Assembly (NCBI RefSeq): GCF_030848805.1
Contig: NC_092369.1
Location: 5,594,661-5,658,660 of the forward strand
Source: Temnothorax longispinosus
Lineage: Eukaryota; Arthropoda; Insecta; Hymenoptera; Formicidae
DNA: 64,000 nucleotides
Direction of reading: 5' to 3'
Every line of letters starts with the position of its first letter. Position 1 is the stretch's first letter. Shown here one piece after another: positions 34,341 to 46,499 of the stretch. The position numbers and the translations under genes were made by a program. The notes under the pieces were generated by a model, which did no database searches, was not told where the DNA came from, and saw only the letters and a list, made by a program, of their open reading frames with translations.

Positions 34341-37200
34341 AATTTATCGTTCTGCAAGCGCCGGCGAGCAGAAAAATAGCGGGGGAGGAGAATAGAAGGG
34401 GAAGGGGCGGCCGCGAAAACAAAATGCGTTTCGTTCCATTTACCCGGGCAAATCCAGATTTTACCGAAAACCGGTGTTTAAGGTAATGAGAACACTTTTT
34501 CCCCTTTTTCAAGCGCGGACATAATTAACGGTATGCACGTACGGAAAACGCTAATTAATCTCGACGCGAAGGTGCAAGCTGTTATTAAGAAGTTTGTCTG
34601 TTACGCGGACGCGTGTGTGTGCGTACACGCTCGCTAAATTATCTCACCTGTAATTACGCGGTCGGGACTCGCGTTCTGTACGTGTGTGAGTGCGTGCGAA
34701 TTGACGTCGGAACGATCGGAAAGCGGTAAAACGAGTTACATTCTAGGCGGGCTTCGGGAAATAATTTAATTATGCAAGGATAACGATGGCAGAGTGACGA
34801 CGATAATTCGACGTTTAATGCGTGACATATTCCGGCCGAAGACGTTTCTCTCGGGACGGCCTATCGAGACTGAATCTCTTGATGGAGACGTGACGACTTA
34901 TCTTGTACGCGCTTGTACGAGCTGGCCTTTGATGGCCGGCCGTGTTAATTCGTGATAACAATCGTGGGATTACTGAAAAGTGTGTGCTTATATACGTCGC
35001 GTTCCCTATCTCGAAACACGCACAGATTGATGAATCTCCTTTCTCTCTCTCTCTCTATCTCTCACGATTTTTCTCTCGCAACAATATTTAATAAACTCTT
35101 ATTTAATGAATTAATTCTTTCACACCTGCGATGTAAGAATTGTTACAAACATGACCGTACGGTATTCTCGGCGTTTCGTATCTCGTCGATGCAGCCGTCT
35201 CTCGGAATCAATTAAACGTACTCGCGCGAACGCGAATACCTCGGGTCGGAAAGCGCTCTTTCGAAGAGGCGCAGCCTCTTTGTCTCTCCCTTCGCGAGCG
35301 CACCTCGCGTCCCTTCCACCGTGTCGGTCGAGTTCGACGAGTCCGCGGGAAATGATTACAGGGAAAGAGGCACCGAAAAGAGATCCACTCGCACCGATCC
35401 CCGCTGTTTCGTTGGCCGCGCCGCCGTACCGCGTGGCTCGTTCTTCTTATCCCTCGTAATAATAATTACTGACGCACGTGTGCACGCGAGCGCGATGGAG
35501 AGAGTCGACCGACGAACGGCTCGGCGGCGGTGGCGGCGGCGGCGGAGACGCATGTGGAGTTCACGACGCGTGTAGAGTGATGTATGCCCCGTGTGCGGTG
35601 GGATGCGTAAGACGGGTAGCTTATACGTCTTACATGCCCGGAGGCTCCCAAAGCCGAGTCCCTCGGTCCGTGCCGCGGTCGCGCGCGTATGTGTGCGTGC
35701 GTGTGCGTGCCACGGCGACACGAATGTCCGCGGCCGTGTCCAAAGCCGGGGCAAGTCACTACGTTCGATGTTACTACATCGCCTCCCCGCTACGAATTCT
35801 TTTTCCATTTTCGTAACACTCGGATCGCTCCCGAGAGAACGCGCGTTAATTACGCCGCGGGACGCGACGTACACGCGTGTCGCGACGGTGTAAAGTCGCA
35901 GGGGGACATTTAACGAGTCCTCCACAGTACAGGTAGTTCGATCGTACCGCTCGTCCACGCGATGGGACATATGCTGCCCTACGCTATAAATGACATTGCC
36001 TTGCCGTAATTCGTACGTAGGTTTCTTATGCTAATGCGCGTCGTCTCGGAACAAGTTTGAGTGATGTAAAATCGCCTCGCTGTTCGTTATATTAATAATT
36101 AGGACTAATTTCCATGGGAGGGGAGCAAGTTTATTACTTTTAAGAAAATGAAGGACATTTGCTTCGATAAAGAAGTACAGCCAATGGTTGTGCTTATTTA
36201 TATTTTATATTTTATATTTTATACGTGGAGAGAATACCGTTGATTTGCGGTTTTGCAATTATTAAAATTCTGAAGGAATGAATGTGTATATGTGTGTCGG
36301 CTTCATCGAAGGTGTGAAAGGGGGCACAATGTGTGTCAAGATAAAAATATTCCACCTATCCTTTTTGCGGATACGCTATACGTGTGCGTAAAAACTTGAA
36401 TCTGTGGTGAATAAATTACCATAATAACTGACCATACCGAGTTAAGGCTAGTCATTGAACGTCGTCATGGCGCATTAAATTTATACAGTTATTAACGCCG
36501 TCATTACTTCGGCAGGATCAAATCGACTTTAGATATGACGAAAGCTATCGCGTATATCTAGATCAGTGAATTAAAAAGGAGATATCTGCGTGTGGTTCTC
36601 ATAATTCGTAATCGATTTAACAAATATGGTACAGTTGATCACATGAATGAAATAGTATGTCACGATATATGTCACTTTGTCTACGTTGATTCGAATGTAG
36701 ATGCGGCTGAATATAAATCGCGTTATCGGGAAGAATCGTAAGAAGCTGGGCGCTCGTTGGTTCCAACGGCGGATAGACCGACCGCGTGAAATGATTTCGC
36801 GAGGTTGACGATAATCTCGATACTCGTTACGAATTTCCCGAGCGGTTCGTGGCGCGTACGTACGAGGCAAAGGAACGAGGAGTCGCGATAAAGTAAGCGT
36901 AGCGTGCGGCGCAAGAACTCGTACGTCTTCGACGAAGCGCAGAAATCAGGGTCGTTAACACTGGTCCGCGCGCGGCGGGTGCGCCGCTCCGCGCCACGCC
37001 GCGCCGCGCCGACGCGGATCGGCCGGGGGTTGGCACCTTCCTTTTTGGATTATATACATGCATACGTGCCCCCGTGTACGCGAACGGGACGGATATATAC
37101 ATTGATTGCATTTTTGCGTCCGCGCGCGGGGTAATAATGCTAATTTGGTAAGTAGAAATGGGCATCAGCGGGCGGTCGGGCGGACCGTGGAACACACGGT
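34341..37200. other. Intergenic, CpG-rich at 35220-35990 and 36740-37200
   Basis: Overlapping frames of up to 204 codons in the CpG-rich parts are Arg/Thr/Ala-rich without domain features. CT repeats at about 35041-35063, and an AT-rich TATTTTA repeat at 36197-36222. No gene supported. Confidence 0.5.
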
Positions 37201-37209
37201 AGCACGGGC

Positions 37210-37440
37210 AGCGCTAATGCCTCGTTTTTGTCCTCCTCCTTCCTCCGCTTTTGCCCTTCTCTTCCATACGCGTTCTCCACCTTCTCCATCTGCCCTCCCG
37301 GTCCGCCATCACCACCGCCTTCTCCTCGTCCTGGAGGCTTCTACCACCTTCTCCTCTTGCTGTTGCACCGTCTCGCTCTCTCTTTCTCCCTTCCTCACGC
37401 CTTCTCTTCGTTGGACAAGGGCCGCCAGCTACGGCGGCAG
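37210..37440. repeat. Pyrimidine-rich tract
   Basis: CT-rich on the plus strand. It produces Ser/Pro/Leu-rich and Arg/Glu-rich artificial frames. Confidence 0.65.
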
Positions 37441-40385
37441 GCGACATAATGACGGCCAGACCTCAAACCTCAAACTCCTAACTGAATCATGAGTCCTCTC
37501 CGCTCGTCCGCGCCCAGGACTAACTTCTACAGGCGCGGCTTCTCGATTTACCGCGTTGCGGCTCCCTCCTGGGTAAGAAAGGAGGGGTGCGCTACGTGCC
37601 GAGGTCGTTTTGTCTTTTTCGTTTCGGCGACTCTCTCAGGGCCGACTTTTGTGTCGTATTGAATCGCAAACGACCGGACGAACGGGGGGTGCTGCCGCGA
37701 GGAACAAGGACGCGTGCGGATTGCATTTTTTTACAACTCACGCGCCGTGATTGCGAAATATAGTCGCAATGAGTTGCTTTTAACTTTGCAAATTGCCGTT
37801 CGAGATGTTAGGTGGCACGGTAATGTAAGACACGCTTTGAAAAATAACAGCCTATTAATCTAAGAATCTGGCTATACATATAATCGTATTAACTTACGTT
37901 TTTATAGTTATTTAAAGATGATGATCTTAAATTTTATATTATCTTAAAAAAAAAAGAATGGTGTATATAAAAATGATAATCTTACGCGTCTCAATATTCA
38001 AAAGATCAAAATGTTCGCGTAATATCGCATCGAGGTCGTATTTTTATTTTAAAGCTGAAGTTTAATAATTTAAATCTTTCTATATTCATCTGTATACTGT
38101 TATTGCTAACCTTAAGTCTGTTATTACTTGCGGCCACGTTAGAATAGCTCGGCGTATAATGTATATTTCGCGAACGAGGCAAGGGGCGCGGCACTGGGAA
38201 CTTTTGGGAAACCTTTATAATGGGTTCAATAAAAAGCGCCCCTGTGGGACGCATGTGCTACAATGATCTTTCTTTCAAACCACAAGTCCGATGGATCCCT
38301 CGTTTGATTCCTGCGACAGGTAATCAATAACCGAGGGAATGGCGTGCAGGAAATTCTCGGTTTGAGTGGAAGAGTTTGGTATAACGTCGAATCGACATCA
38401 AATCTGATTTGTTTATCGTTTCCGGGGCAATTTGTACATATTGTTATCTCTGCTCATATCGCGCGTTATTAGTCTATACCCCTCGAGGCACTCTAAGAAC
38501 GTAAATTAATTCGATTAAATTGTTATTCACACGTATCACATCGATATGTTCACTTTATCACCGTAATTTTCAAAATAAGAAATAAAAACTGATGTTTTAG
38601 AATATCGAGAGAAAGGTATGTTTAATTCAATGATTTAAAATTTAAATTTTAAAAAATAATTTAGTTCAATCGAATTCATGGAATGGATTGAGTAACATTT
38701 TTGTTGCTGTTGAAATTATTATATTATTGTAATATAACAATACTTTCATTTCATCTGTAATTGGATATAATGATGATTATCGTACATATTCTCTGGGAAC
38801 TCTCTATATTCGATTAGTCGTAAAAGACACTTCGAAACGAGTAGGTTTTTCGTCACATGCTTGTCACGTACGGTCCTCTTTCTCGCAAAAGTATAGAGGC
38901 CGATGAGGCAGCAAAAGAAAGCCGCCTCTTACCCGGTAACTGTTACTTCTTAGGGGTTTTAAAAGGGGTTGAAAGGACATTACACCGACGAGCGGGGGAA
39001 GATCGAGGTTGACATTTTACCGAAGTCACTAGCACGAAGTCGTTGTTGCTGCGACGAAAAGGTTTTACGCTTTTAATGTTTCAGAGTGTACTACGAGTGC
39101 GCCATTAGGCATCTTGTAAAATAAAAGGGAATTACATTATTACTTTGCGAGTAATGGCTTTGTTTCAAACCTGTATAAAAGTACAAGGTTGAACGAAACA
39201 TTATATTACATGGTACTACGCGTAATCTTTCCGAGTTATTTATTTATTTTATAAATCTGCAGTTATTTTCATCTCCTTTAATATAAGCTGTACAAGGCTG
39301 TGTGCATGTGTAAACAAAACTTAAAACAAACAGAACAATTTGTATTTGCAACTTGAAATTGCAAGTAATAAAATAAATGATCACACAGTTTAAATACTAA
39401 ATATGCTTAGCGAGATTCAGCATTTTGATACATTGGATGCATTAATAATTAACTCTGATTATAAAGAGTCTTTCGGTAAAAAGAATAAAGAAAATTATCC
39501 TTTTCTTTTAAATTATAATAAATACTTTTTGATATTTATAATTACTTCGTAATTATTATAATTAGAAGGAGAGTCAAGCGCAAATTGAGAGGTGTATATA
39601 TATATAAACAGCAATTGCGTTTAGCACTTTGTGCGCGTTTAAGCACTTGTTGTTGCGCTTAATGTTTTTCCTCGTTCACGGTCGCTTTGCGGAATCCGAA
39701 GTCGCGCAAGAAAGCGCGCAATAATTTATGTAGCGTTCTTGACGCGTTCAATCGATGGATCGACTTTTTCTCGCCGATCTGTCGTCAGCTGGCCGGCATT
39801 TCGCGCCCCTTATGCGAGCTTGAAGAAGACGAACAAGTCCCTTGCGCGGACCATGACGAGGCGCATATTTTACTATAGATATAGCGTATATGAGAAAAGA
39901 CGGATCTGGAAATACTTGTGCTATTCGCTGCGAAATGATTTGTTTAAAGGATGTAAAATAGTATATTGTCATTCTTATTGAACGTTAATTGGATCTTGTA
40001 AAATATAAATGAAATAATGCAGTATATACATATATACATATATATTATTAAAATATAGTATATATGTACATATATGTATAAATATAATGGAGAGAAAATT
40101 ACTAACTTTTTAGTTTATATATTCTTTTTGAAAATTTGTGTTGATATTTAACAGTTTCTTCGACATTGATTTTTAAACTCTTTTCTTGCTTCGGTTATTC
40201 AAAGTCTGATTATGTACCTAATTCCAAAAATAAGAACAGTATATATTTTAAGTTTAAGTTTCTTTCGTTGACATGCAATATGAAACAATTTCTCACAAGT
40301 TGCAACAACGAAAGCGCGAGCTGTAACAACGTCAAAGTGCAAATAAAAGCAATACGAAATTCAGGGATCATAACGACCGACTCCG
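37441..40385. other. Intergenic AT-rich DNA, nothing recognised
   Basis: An alternating TA/CATATA repeat lies at about 40020-40085. No coding or RNA feature found. Confidence 0.5.
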
Positions 40386-41210
40386 CGTGAACTAGCGGAG
40401 AACAGCGCGAGAGAAGCGTGAAGAAAACTGAAGCGGAGATGTTCGGTCACGGGGAAGACGGGAGAAGCGGAGGAGGTGGGAGGGAAAAATATAATGGTGG
40501 CTGGTGAGGTGGGGTGATATACCATCGATGGATATCGAGTAGGCGAGTTGGTACGTGAGATAATAAGGCGTGCTCGGGCATGCCGATGGAAACCGCACGC
40601 GGCATTATTCAAATTGAATCCGGTAAGAATTATTATTGGCGGGCAACTCGGCCCGAGCCGGCTCATTCCGCGGGATCGCATTTGCGAATACGAGGAGGAA
40701 AAGAGGAGTCGGGAGGCAGAGGACGCGGGAGCGGAGAGAAAGAGAGAGAGAGAGAAAGAGATCGAAGAGACCGAGGAGGAGAGGATCAAGGGTGGTATAA
40801 AAGAGAGAGGGAGCGAAGAAGGGGGCAATGAGGGCGGGGGAGGCGGTGAGAGACGAAACGGCTGGGAGAGTGAGGAGGTGAGGTGATGATGGAGGGAACG
40901 ACCTCGTCATCACGACCTCGGCGAATGATCCGCTGCAGTATCGCCCGATGACCCTGGTGTCATTACGCCTCACTCTCTGGACGTCATTACGCTAATGTCC
41001 ATCTCCTTTTCTTCTTCCCTTCCTTTCTTCTTCGCGTATGCGTCGCGTCGCGTCGCGTTGCGTCGCCTCAATTCGCCGTTCAGCGCTTCTTCTTCTTCTT
41101 CTTCTTTTCTTCTTGTTCTTTCGTTACTTCTTCTTCTCCTTCTTCTGATCGCTACACCTTCGTTACGAAGTATACTTGACACGGTTCGCTCTCTGACGCG
41201 CTTGGAGTAG
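40386..41210. repeat. Purine tract, then CGTCG and CTT repeats
   Basis: Purine-rich at 40390-40890, a CGTCG pentamer array at about 41039-41066, and CTT triplets at 41087-41107 followed by an imperfect CTT-rich tail to about 41150. Frames are low-complexity artefacts. Confidence 0.75.
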
Positions 41211-44200
41211 CTCACTCCATGCGCTTCCAGTCTTCGGGGAAGTTAAGGAGGTCGTTCTGATTGGTACTTAACCTTCGGGATGCGATCTCCTTTTTTATGG
41301 TGGTTGCCTGATTGCAAGTGTTTTTACTGTTATCTACATTCTGCACGGTAAATTTTCTTTCGGCGAATCTCCTTTGTGATTGAAAACGTTAAAGTCATGC
41401 GTGTCTATAATGACACAAATGTACGAAGCTCAGGAAATTTCAGCGTAAGCTGTGAATATCAATTAATTTGTTTGCTGTACAGTAATGTACCATAAAAATA
41501 TTGTCTAAAATTTGATTGCTTTATTACCATCATGGCTCTTTTTATATTAATGCGCGTTTCTGAACTATACAATTCATAATCTTAATCGTAATGAACTTTA
41601 TAACTGTTTCGTCTGGACGACGATTACTGAAAGATGCGTCGCTGTGCAGCTGAAGAACGTAATGACTCCCAATTAAATGAACCCGCGGTATTTAATCGAG
41701 TTGATTAGCGGCACGCAATTTTTTCTTGACGAAGTACATAGTACGTGGTAAAGAAAATGCAGGGAAGGCGCGATGAAATTTTTAGCGGGCGGTCTCGTTG
41801 CACGAAGGGTTCGACAAGCGTGCGTCGTATATACACGCACACACAGATGTCCATTCGCTCGTTCCGCTCTGCGGACAGAGTCCGCGGGGGTTGTCTGAGA
41901 AACGGCAGGTGTCCTTCCCTGGCTCGAAGGCAGGTGGACCTCTCTGCCGGAAACAGTAGAAGAAGCACGTGGACAAGAGCGTTCTTTTGATGTCGCATGA
42001 ACAACAATGCTCGTGACAACGCGCGACCGTCTTACTTCTCCGGTATTGATGAATATTATATGACTATTGTCCGTACTAATTAGAGGTTACCACGAATGGA
42101 CACTATTACTCTTTTCACCAGAACGCAATGAGCCTTGCTAGTTCTCGTAAGGAATAGAAGACGGTACATCGTCAAAGTGAAAGAATACTATGAGAATATA
42201 TTCGTACTTTTTTCTACTCGTAACTTTTTACGAAGAACATAAATCGAGATAGGTAACTTAATTCTAGGAATGACGAAAAGAATTAAATTATATGTTGAAA
42301 TACAAGGCGTTATTAAATATTTAAAAGTTTGAAATAATAGATTTGTATGGATTCAGACAAGACAATAAAATATACGGTTTAATTATTATTAAATACAAAA
42401 ACTCTCTTACTAATTAGTTTTTACATACTATATAACAATGATACATATAATAAGTATATCTTTATACTACGATAGTCTCTAAAATAATTTAGCAATCATA
42501 AAGCGTGGTTTTTTATTATGATTTATTCTGGACTACAAGTATAGGCAATTCATATCGAATACGACACAAATTATAAATTTGAGATTAATGCATGAAATCA
42601 GAATTATTGAGCTTGGAATAATATTACGTAAATTTTACATACGCGAAAGTCTCGTGAATTGCCGCGCAGCAAAGACGAGGACGTTGATTTTCGAAACGAG
42701 GCGAGACATTAACGAGACGAGACGCGCGGCCGCCGTTTGCATCCGCGCGTACGAAGAAGGCCCCGTCGTCGTGTATCACCACCGCGCCAGCCTCCTCCTC
42801 ATTCCTTTCGCCTTTCGTTCCTTTTTCGCTCTCGCGAGGATTTCGCTTCGCAGGCATTCCGGTCGCGGTCCGTTCGGGACCGCAGACCACACCGAGCAGC
42901 GCCGGACTCGCGCGCGCACCGGTAATAACCCTCCGCGAGGGTGAATACGGTTACCGGGGCCCGGGTTAAAGCCCCGGTGAGTCCCATCGTTCGCCGCCAC
43001 CGCCGCCGTCGCCGTCCCGTGTTTTTACGGTTCATAATTCAGCCGAGTGTATTTCAAACGCCTGCCAATGCGGGATCGTAACGCCGCGGCCGATGTGCAC
43101 GCCGTGTTCGAACGCGGGCCCGCCCCGGCCGGCGCGGCGGACTCACACGCGGACGCGGCGGTCGACCGGCAACCCCGGCATTACGAGGCGTCACTTCGGA
43201 GCGCGGAGAGATTTAAGGTCGTCATACGCGACGCGAAAACTCGTCACCCACGATTGCCCGGTTATTTATGCACTCTCCATCGGCCGGATGGATAAGGCCC
43301 CGCTGCTAGAGTGCCTTAAGCGCGCACGCGGGCGCGACTGACAATATGTGCGGTTAGATGGCCGTAACTACGATGGTGTTTTACGGTCGTCTTAAAAATG
43401 CCGTCGGGGATATATTTTCGAAGGACAATGTTGCTCTCTCTCGATGGGTGCCCGTCAGACGCGGACTCCGAGTCCGCGCTGAGTCTGCGATGAAAATATA
43501 CGCTCGTTACTTTACAAGCCCTTCGGGAGAAAGGACCCGCTTCGCGACAGGACCCGCGTCCGTTTAACTTCGTTCTTAGCATTCAAAATAATTAAGCTGA
43601 TCGATTCGTGTACAGAAGTAGATACATCAGTGAACAAACTATTAATATTCTTAATACTATAAAGCAGTCTCATATAATCCGAAATACATTTACAAATATT
43701 TCACTTATAATATGAATTCTTTATTAACTTTATGGTGTTTAAACTCATTGATTAATTGATTGATTGAGTTCAATATTGCCGATCTTATTCTGCAGTTTAC
43801 GCGACAGTTTTTTTTAATTTTGAGTTTGCAATATGCGATAGATTCCAAAATGTCTACGGTATAAAGCGTACCATAAATTTCAGCGTCTTTTATAATGATC
43901 TCTTACGAAGTTACGTGAGAAACGTCGAGTATACTGAAAAGTATCGTGTCGTTTGTCAACGTTAGCGCAAGACCGTTGTTCTTCCAGCATTTTGTTCCCC
44001 AAGATTATCGTCTCATGACACTGTGTTTGTTCTTTTTTTCTCGCATGTTCGAAAATTTTATTTTATACATTTCTCGCGGACATTCAAATGGCCGTTCACG
44101 TTGCAACGGGATGTCATATTTTCTAACGTATGCCTCTCTTTTCCACCACTGCGTATCCCCTTAACGTGGATAAATTCGCAATGCCGGCTCGTGAGGGTTG

Positions 44201-46470
44201 AGCAGAAAGGTTTCTCGTGTCTCGAAGAGAATGTACTTCGAACGGTAACTATTGAAATGATCGGCAAGTTCTTGCCCCTTTTTATCCACCCTTCTCTTTC
44301 TCTTCGTTCCTTTTCTCCTGCTTTCGCCACTCGTCACGAATTGCTCCGCTGCGGTATTGCGCTCATAAACGTATCACAACGTATGTCTCGGTGTACAAAA
44401 TTTTATGTATGTTCACATCAATCGCGAAAGTGCTCTGGCTCTTTGATAGCAACATATTGTAAATGATGCGCAAAATTTCTCCAACTGCATCAGACGCATA
44501 TTCAACATATTTACTCCGACGTTTTATTTGCCAGTATTTTATCCTTTATTATGAATAACAGTGCAAATAATTCAAAACAGTTTATTTTTAATTATTAGTT
44601 AATTTTTGATACTAGTTAGACATTAATATACCAATGTATGTTATATCTATAAGAACGAAAGCATTTACGATACGCAAAATTAAAGGGTTAAAATAGATAC
44701 AGTTTGTATAGTATCCGCGTTATCACGAAATTTCCGAACGTAAATGCAGCAGCAGCGATGATGATGGCGCACACGCACGTGTGCTGTACGCTAGTTCGCG
44801 ATGCAAGTTGAACGTTCGTCATGCCGCCGCACACAATACACGTGCTGTATAGCGCGGAGGATGCCTCCGAGGTGTTACGGCATAACTCCGTGATTATCCG
44901 CCGCGCGCGGCCACGATCGTCCCGGGGAAAATGATATTCAGATGAGAAGGAAATCAATTCCACGATGGAATCGGCGAGGCTTCGATTAGAGAAACGGCGT
45001 GTAACGCGGCGCGAGACACCGAGGGAGGGAGATGAGAGAGAGGGAGGAGACGCAGCGCGAGAGGCGGAAAGTGGATTAAATTCCGCCGGATGTTTCCTTT
45101 TTGGACGCGACGCGGAATCGATATGGCTCGCCTTTGAAACGGCTCTTTCGCGGCACGTTTATTTATTTCAGTAGCTGCCGCTTCAAGGATGCTCCAGGAC
45201 GGGGGCAGGTCGCGATCGCGTCGCGAAATGCTATGTAAAATAAAACTGCTGCTCCCTCCGCCCGTGCCACCCGACGTCGATATCTGCAGGCGTGCCCATT
45301 GAATTCATGTAATATTACCGCGTGGCATGCTGTAATGGAGCCCGTGCCTCGTATATCCCGATACACTTCCGCGTGCGCGCTCCGCATTTTATGCGTCCGT
45401 TTTAATCGAAAATGTAATATTACTAGCTGCACATTACTGTGAAATCCGATGGTGGGATTCCTTACTTTTAACAGCGAGAAAAGTAAAATCCACACGCGCT
45501 ATTTGAAACCACTTTTATATTCTCATTGAAAAAAGTAATATGGTAATTAGACTCGACTTCGATATTTCTATTAATTTTTTCTTTTTCATAATTTATTAAA
45601 ATCATGACTAGGATTGAAGTAAAGATATTTTCTTTTTAAAATGCTTTCTCAATTAAAGTAACTCAATCGTTATCTTAAGTGAGACTAATGAGTTCACAAA
45701 ACGAAGCAAAAAGTCCATATTAATTTGATGCGAAGAAATCCAGTGTTTTATTTGATAAAGCATTGAATATTTTGTGAAATAACAATACCGTTAGGATGGT
45801 TTAGTATCTATTATTGTAACGCGCTACCATTCGTACGCTGCACTTCAGCCGATAAACAGCGGTGAGCCGTTCCGTGTGCATCGCATTACTCATCGAAACG
45901 CGGTCGCGACAAGTGTTAGGAGAGAGCGCGATTATTTCTTATGAATATTTTACGGTTATCAGCGCGATTAGTCAACTTTAAATTTCTGGTTTCTTATTTC
46001 TATTGCTAGGATAATTAGTGAAAAGATAAAGAGGAAATATAAAATTAATAACCAAAATATTAACGTGCTTTTAAATAAAATATAAAATTCTCTTCATAAT
46101 ATTCATATCTTATGAGCGAAAATATCTACATATTGTGTTTTATATAAAACAAAAATAAATTTATATAAAACACATTTATACAAAACACGTTAGGAAAAAA
46201 TTTGAATATATGTATTCTTTTCATAGCTTTTTAGTATTTAATATTATATATCGATATAGGATAGTAATATTCAGAAATCTTTCCAAGATGGATATATTAT
46301 AATTAATTAAAGGGACAGATAATATTTTACAGTAGCACAATATAATTAATTTATTTAATAAAAAATGTGTTAATGATTATTAAGTGTAGGTATTCATTCT
46401 TATAACGCATCAATCAAAATTATTAATTTTTTATGATCCATCCACCTATTTAATTTTATATCTTTTGAAA
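41211..46470. other. Intergenic; CpG-rich at 42650-43340, AT-rich elsewhere
   Basis: No protein family is recognisable. A 147-codon frame at 44023-44466 (plus) has no motif and no splice context. 45530-46470 is strongly AT-rich. Confidence 0.5.
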
Positions 46471-46479
46471 CGGAGTAAA

Positions 46480-46499
46480 ATTGCGGAATGTTCCGCAAT
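46480..46499. promoter_or_regulatory. 20-bp near-palindrome with HSE-like core
   Basis: Two 9-bp arms (ATTGCGGAA and TTCCGCAAT) separated by TG. The core GGAATGTTCC fits the paired inverted nGAAn units bound by heat-shock factor, but only two units are present. Confidence 0.25.

Noticed and set aside
35356..35970. 204-codon minus-strand frame
   Set aside because: CpG-driven Arg/Thr-rich sequence, overlapped by similar frames on the other strand, with no domain.
40020..40085. Palindromic-looking TATATAC/GTATATA stretch
   Set aside because: Simple AT/CATATA repeats are self-complementary by composition.
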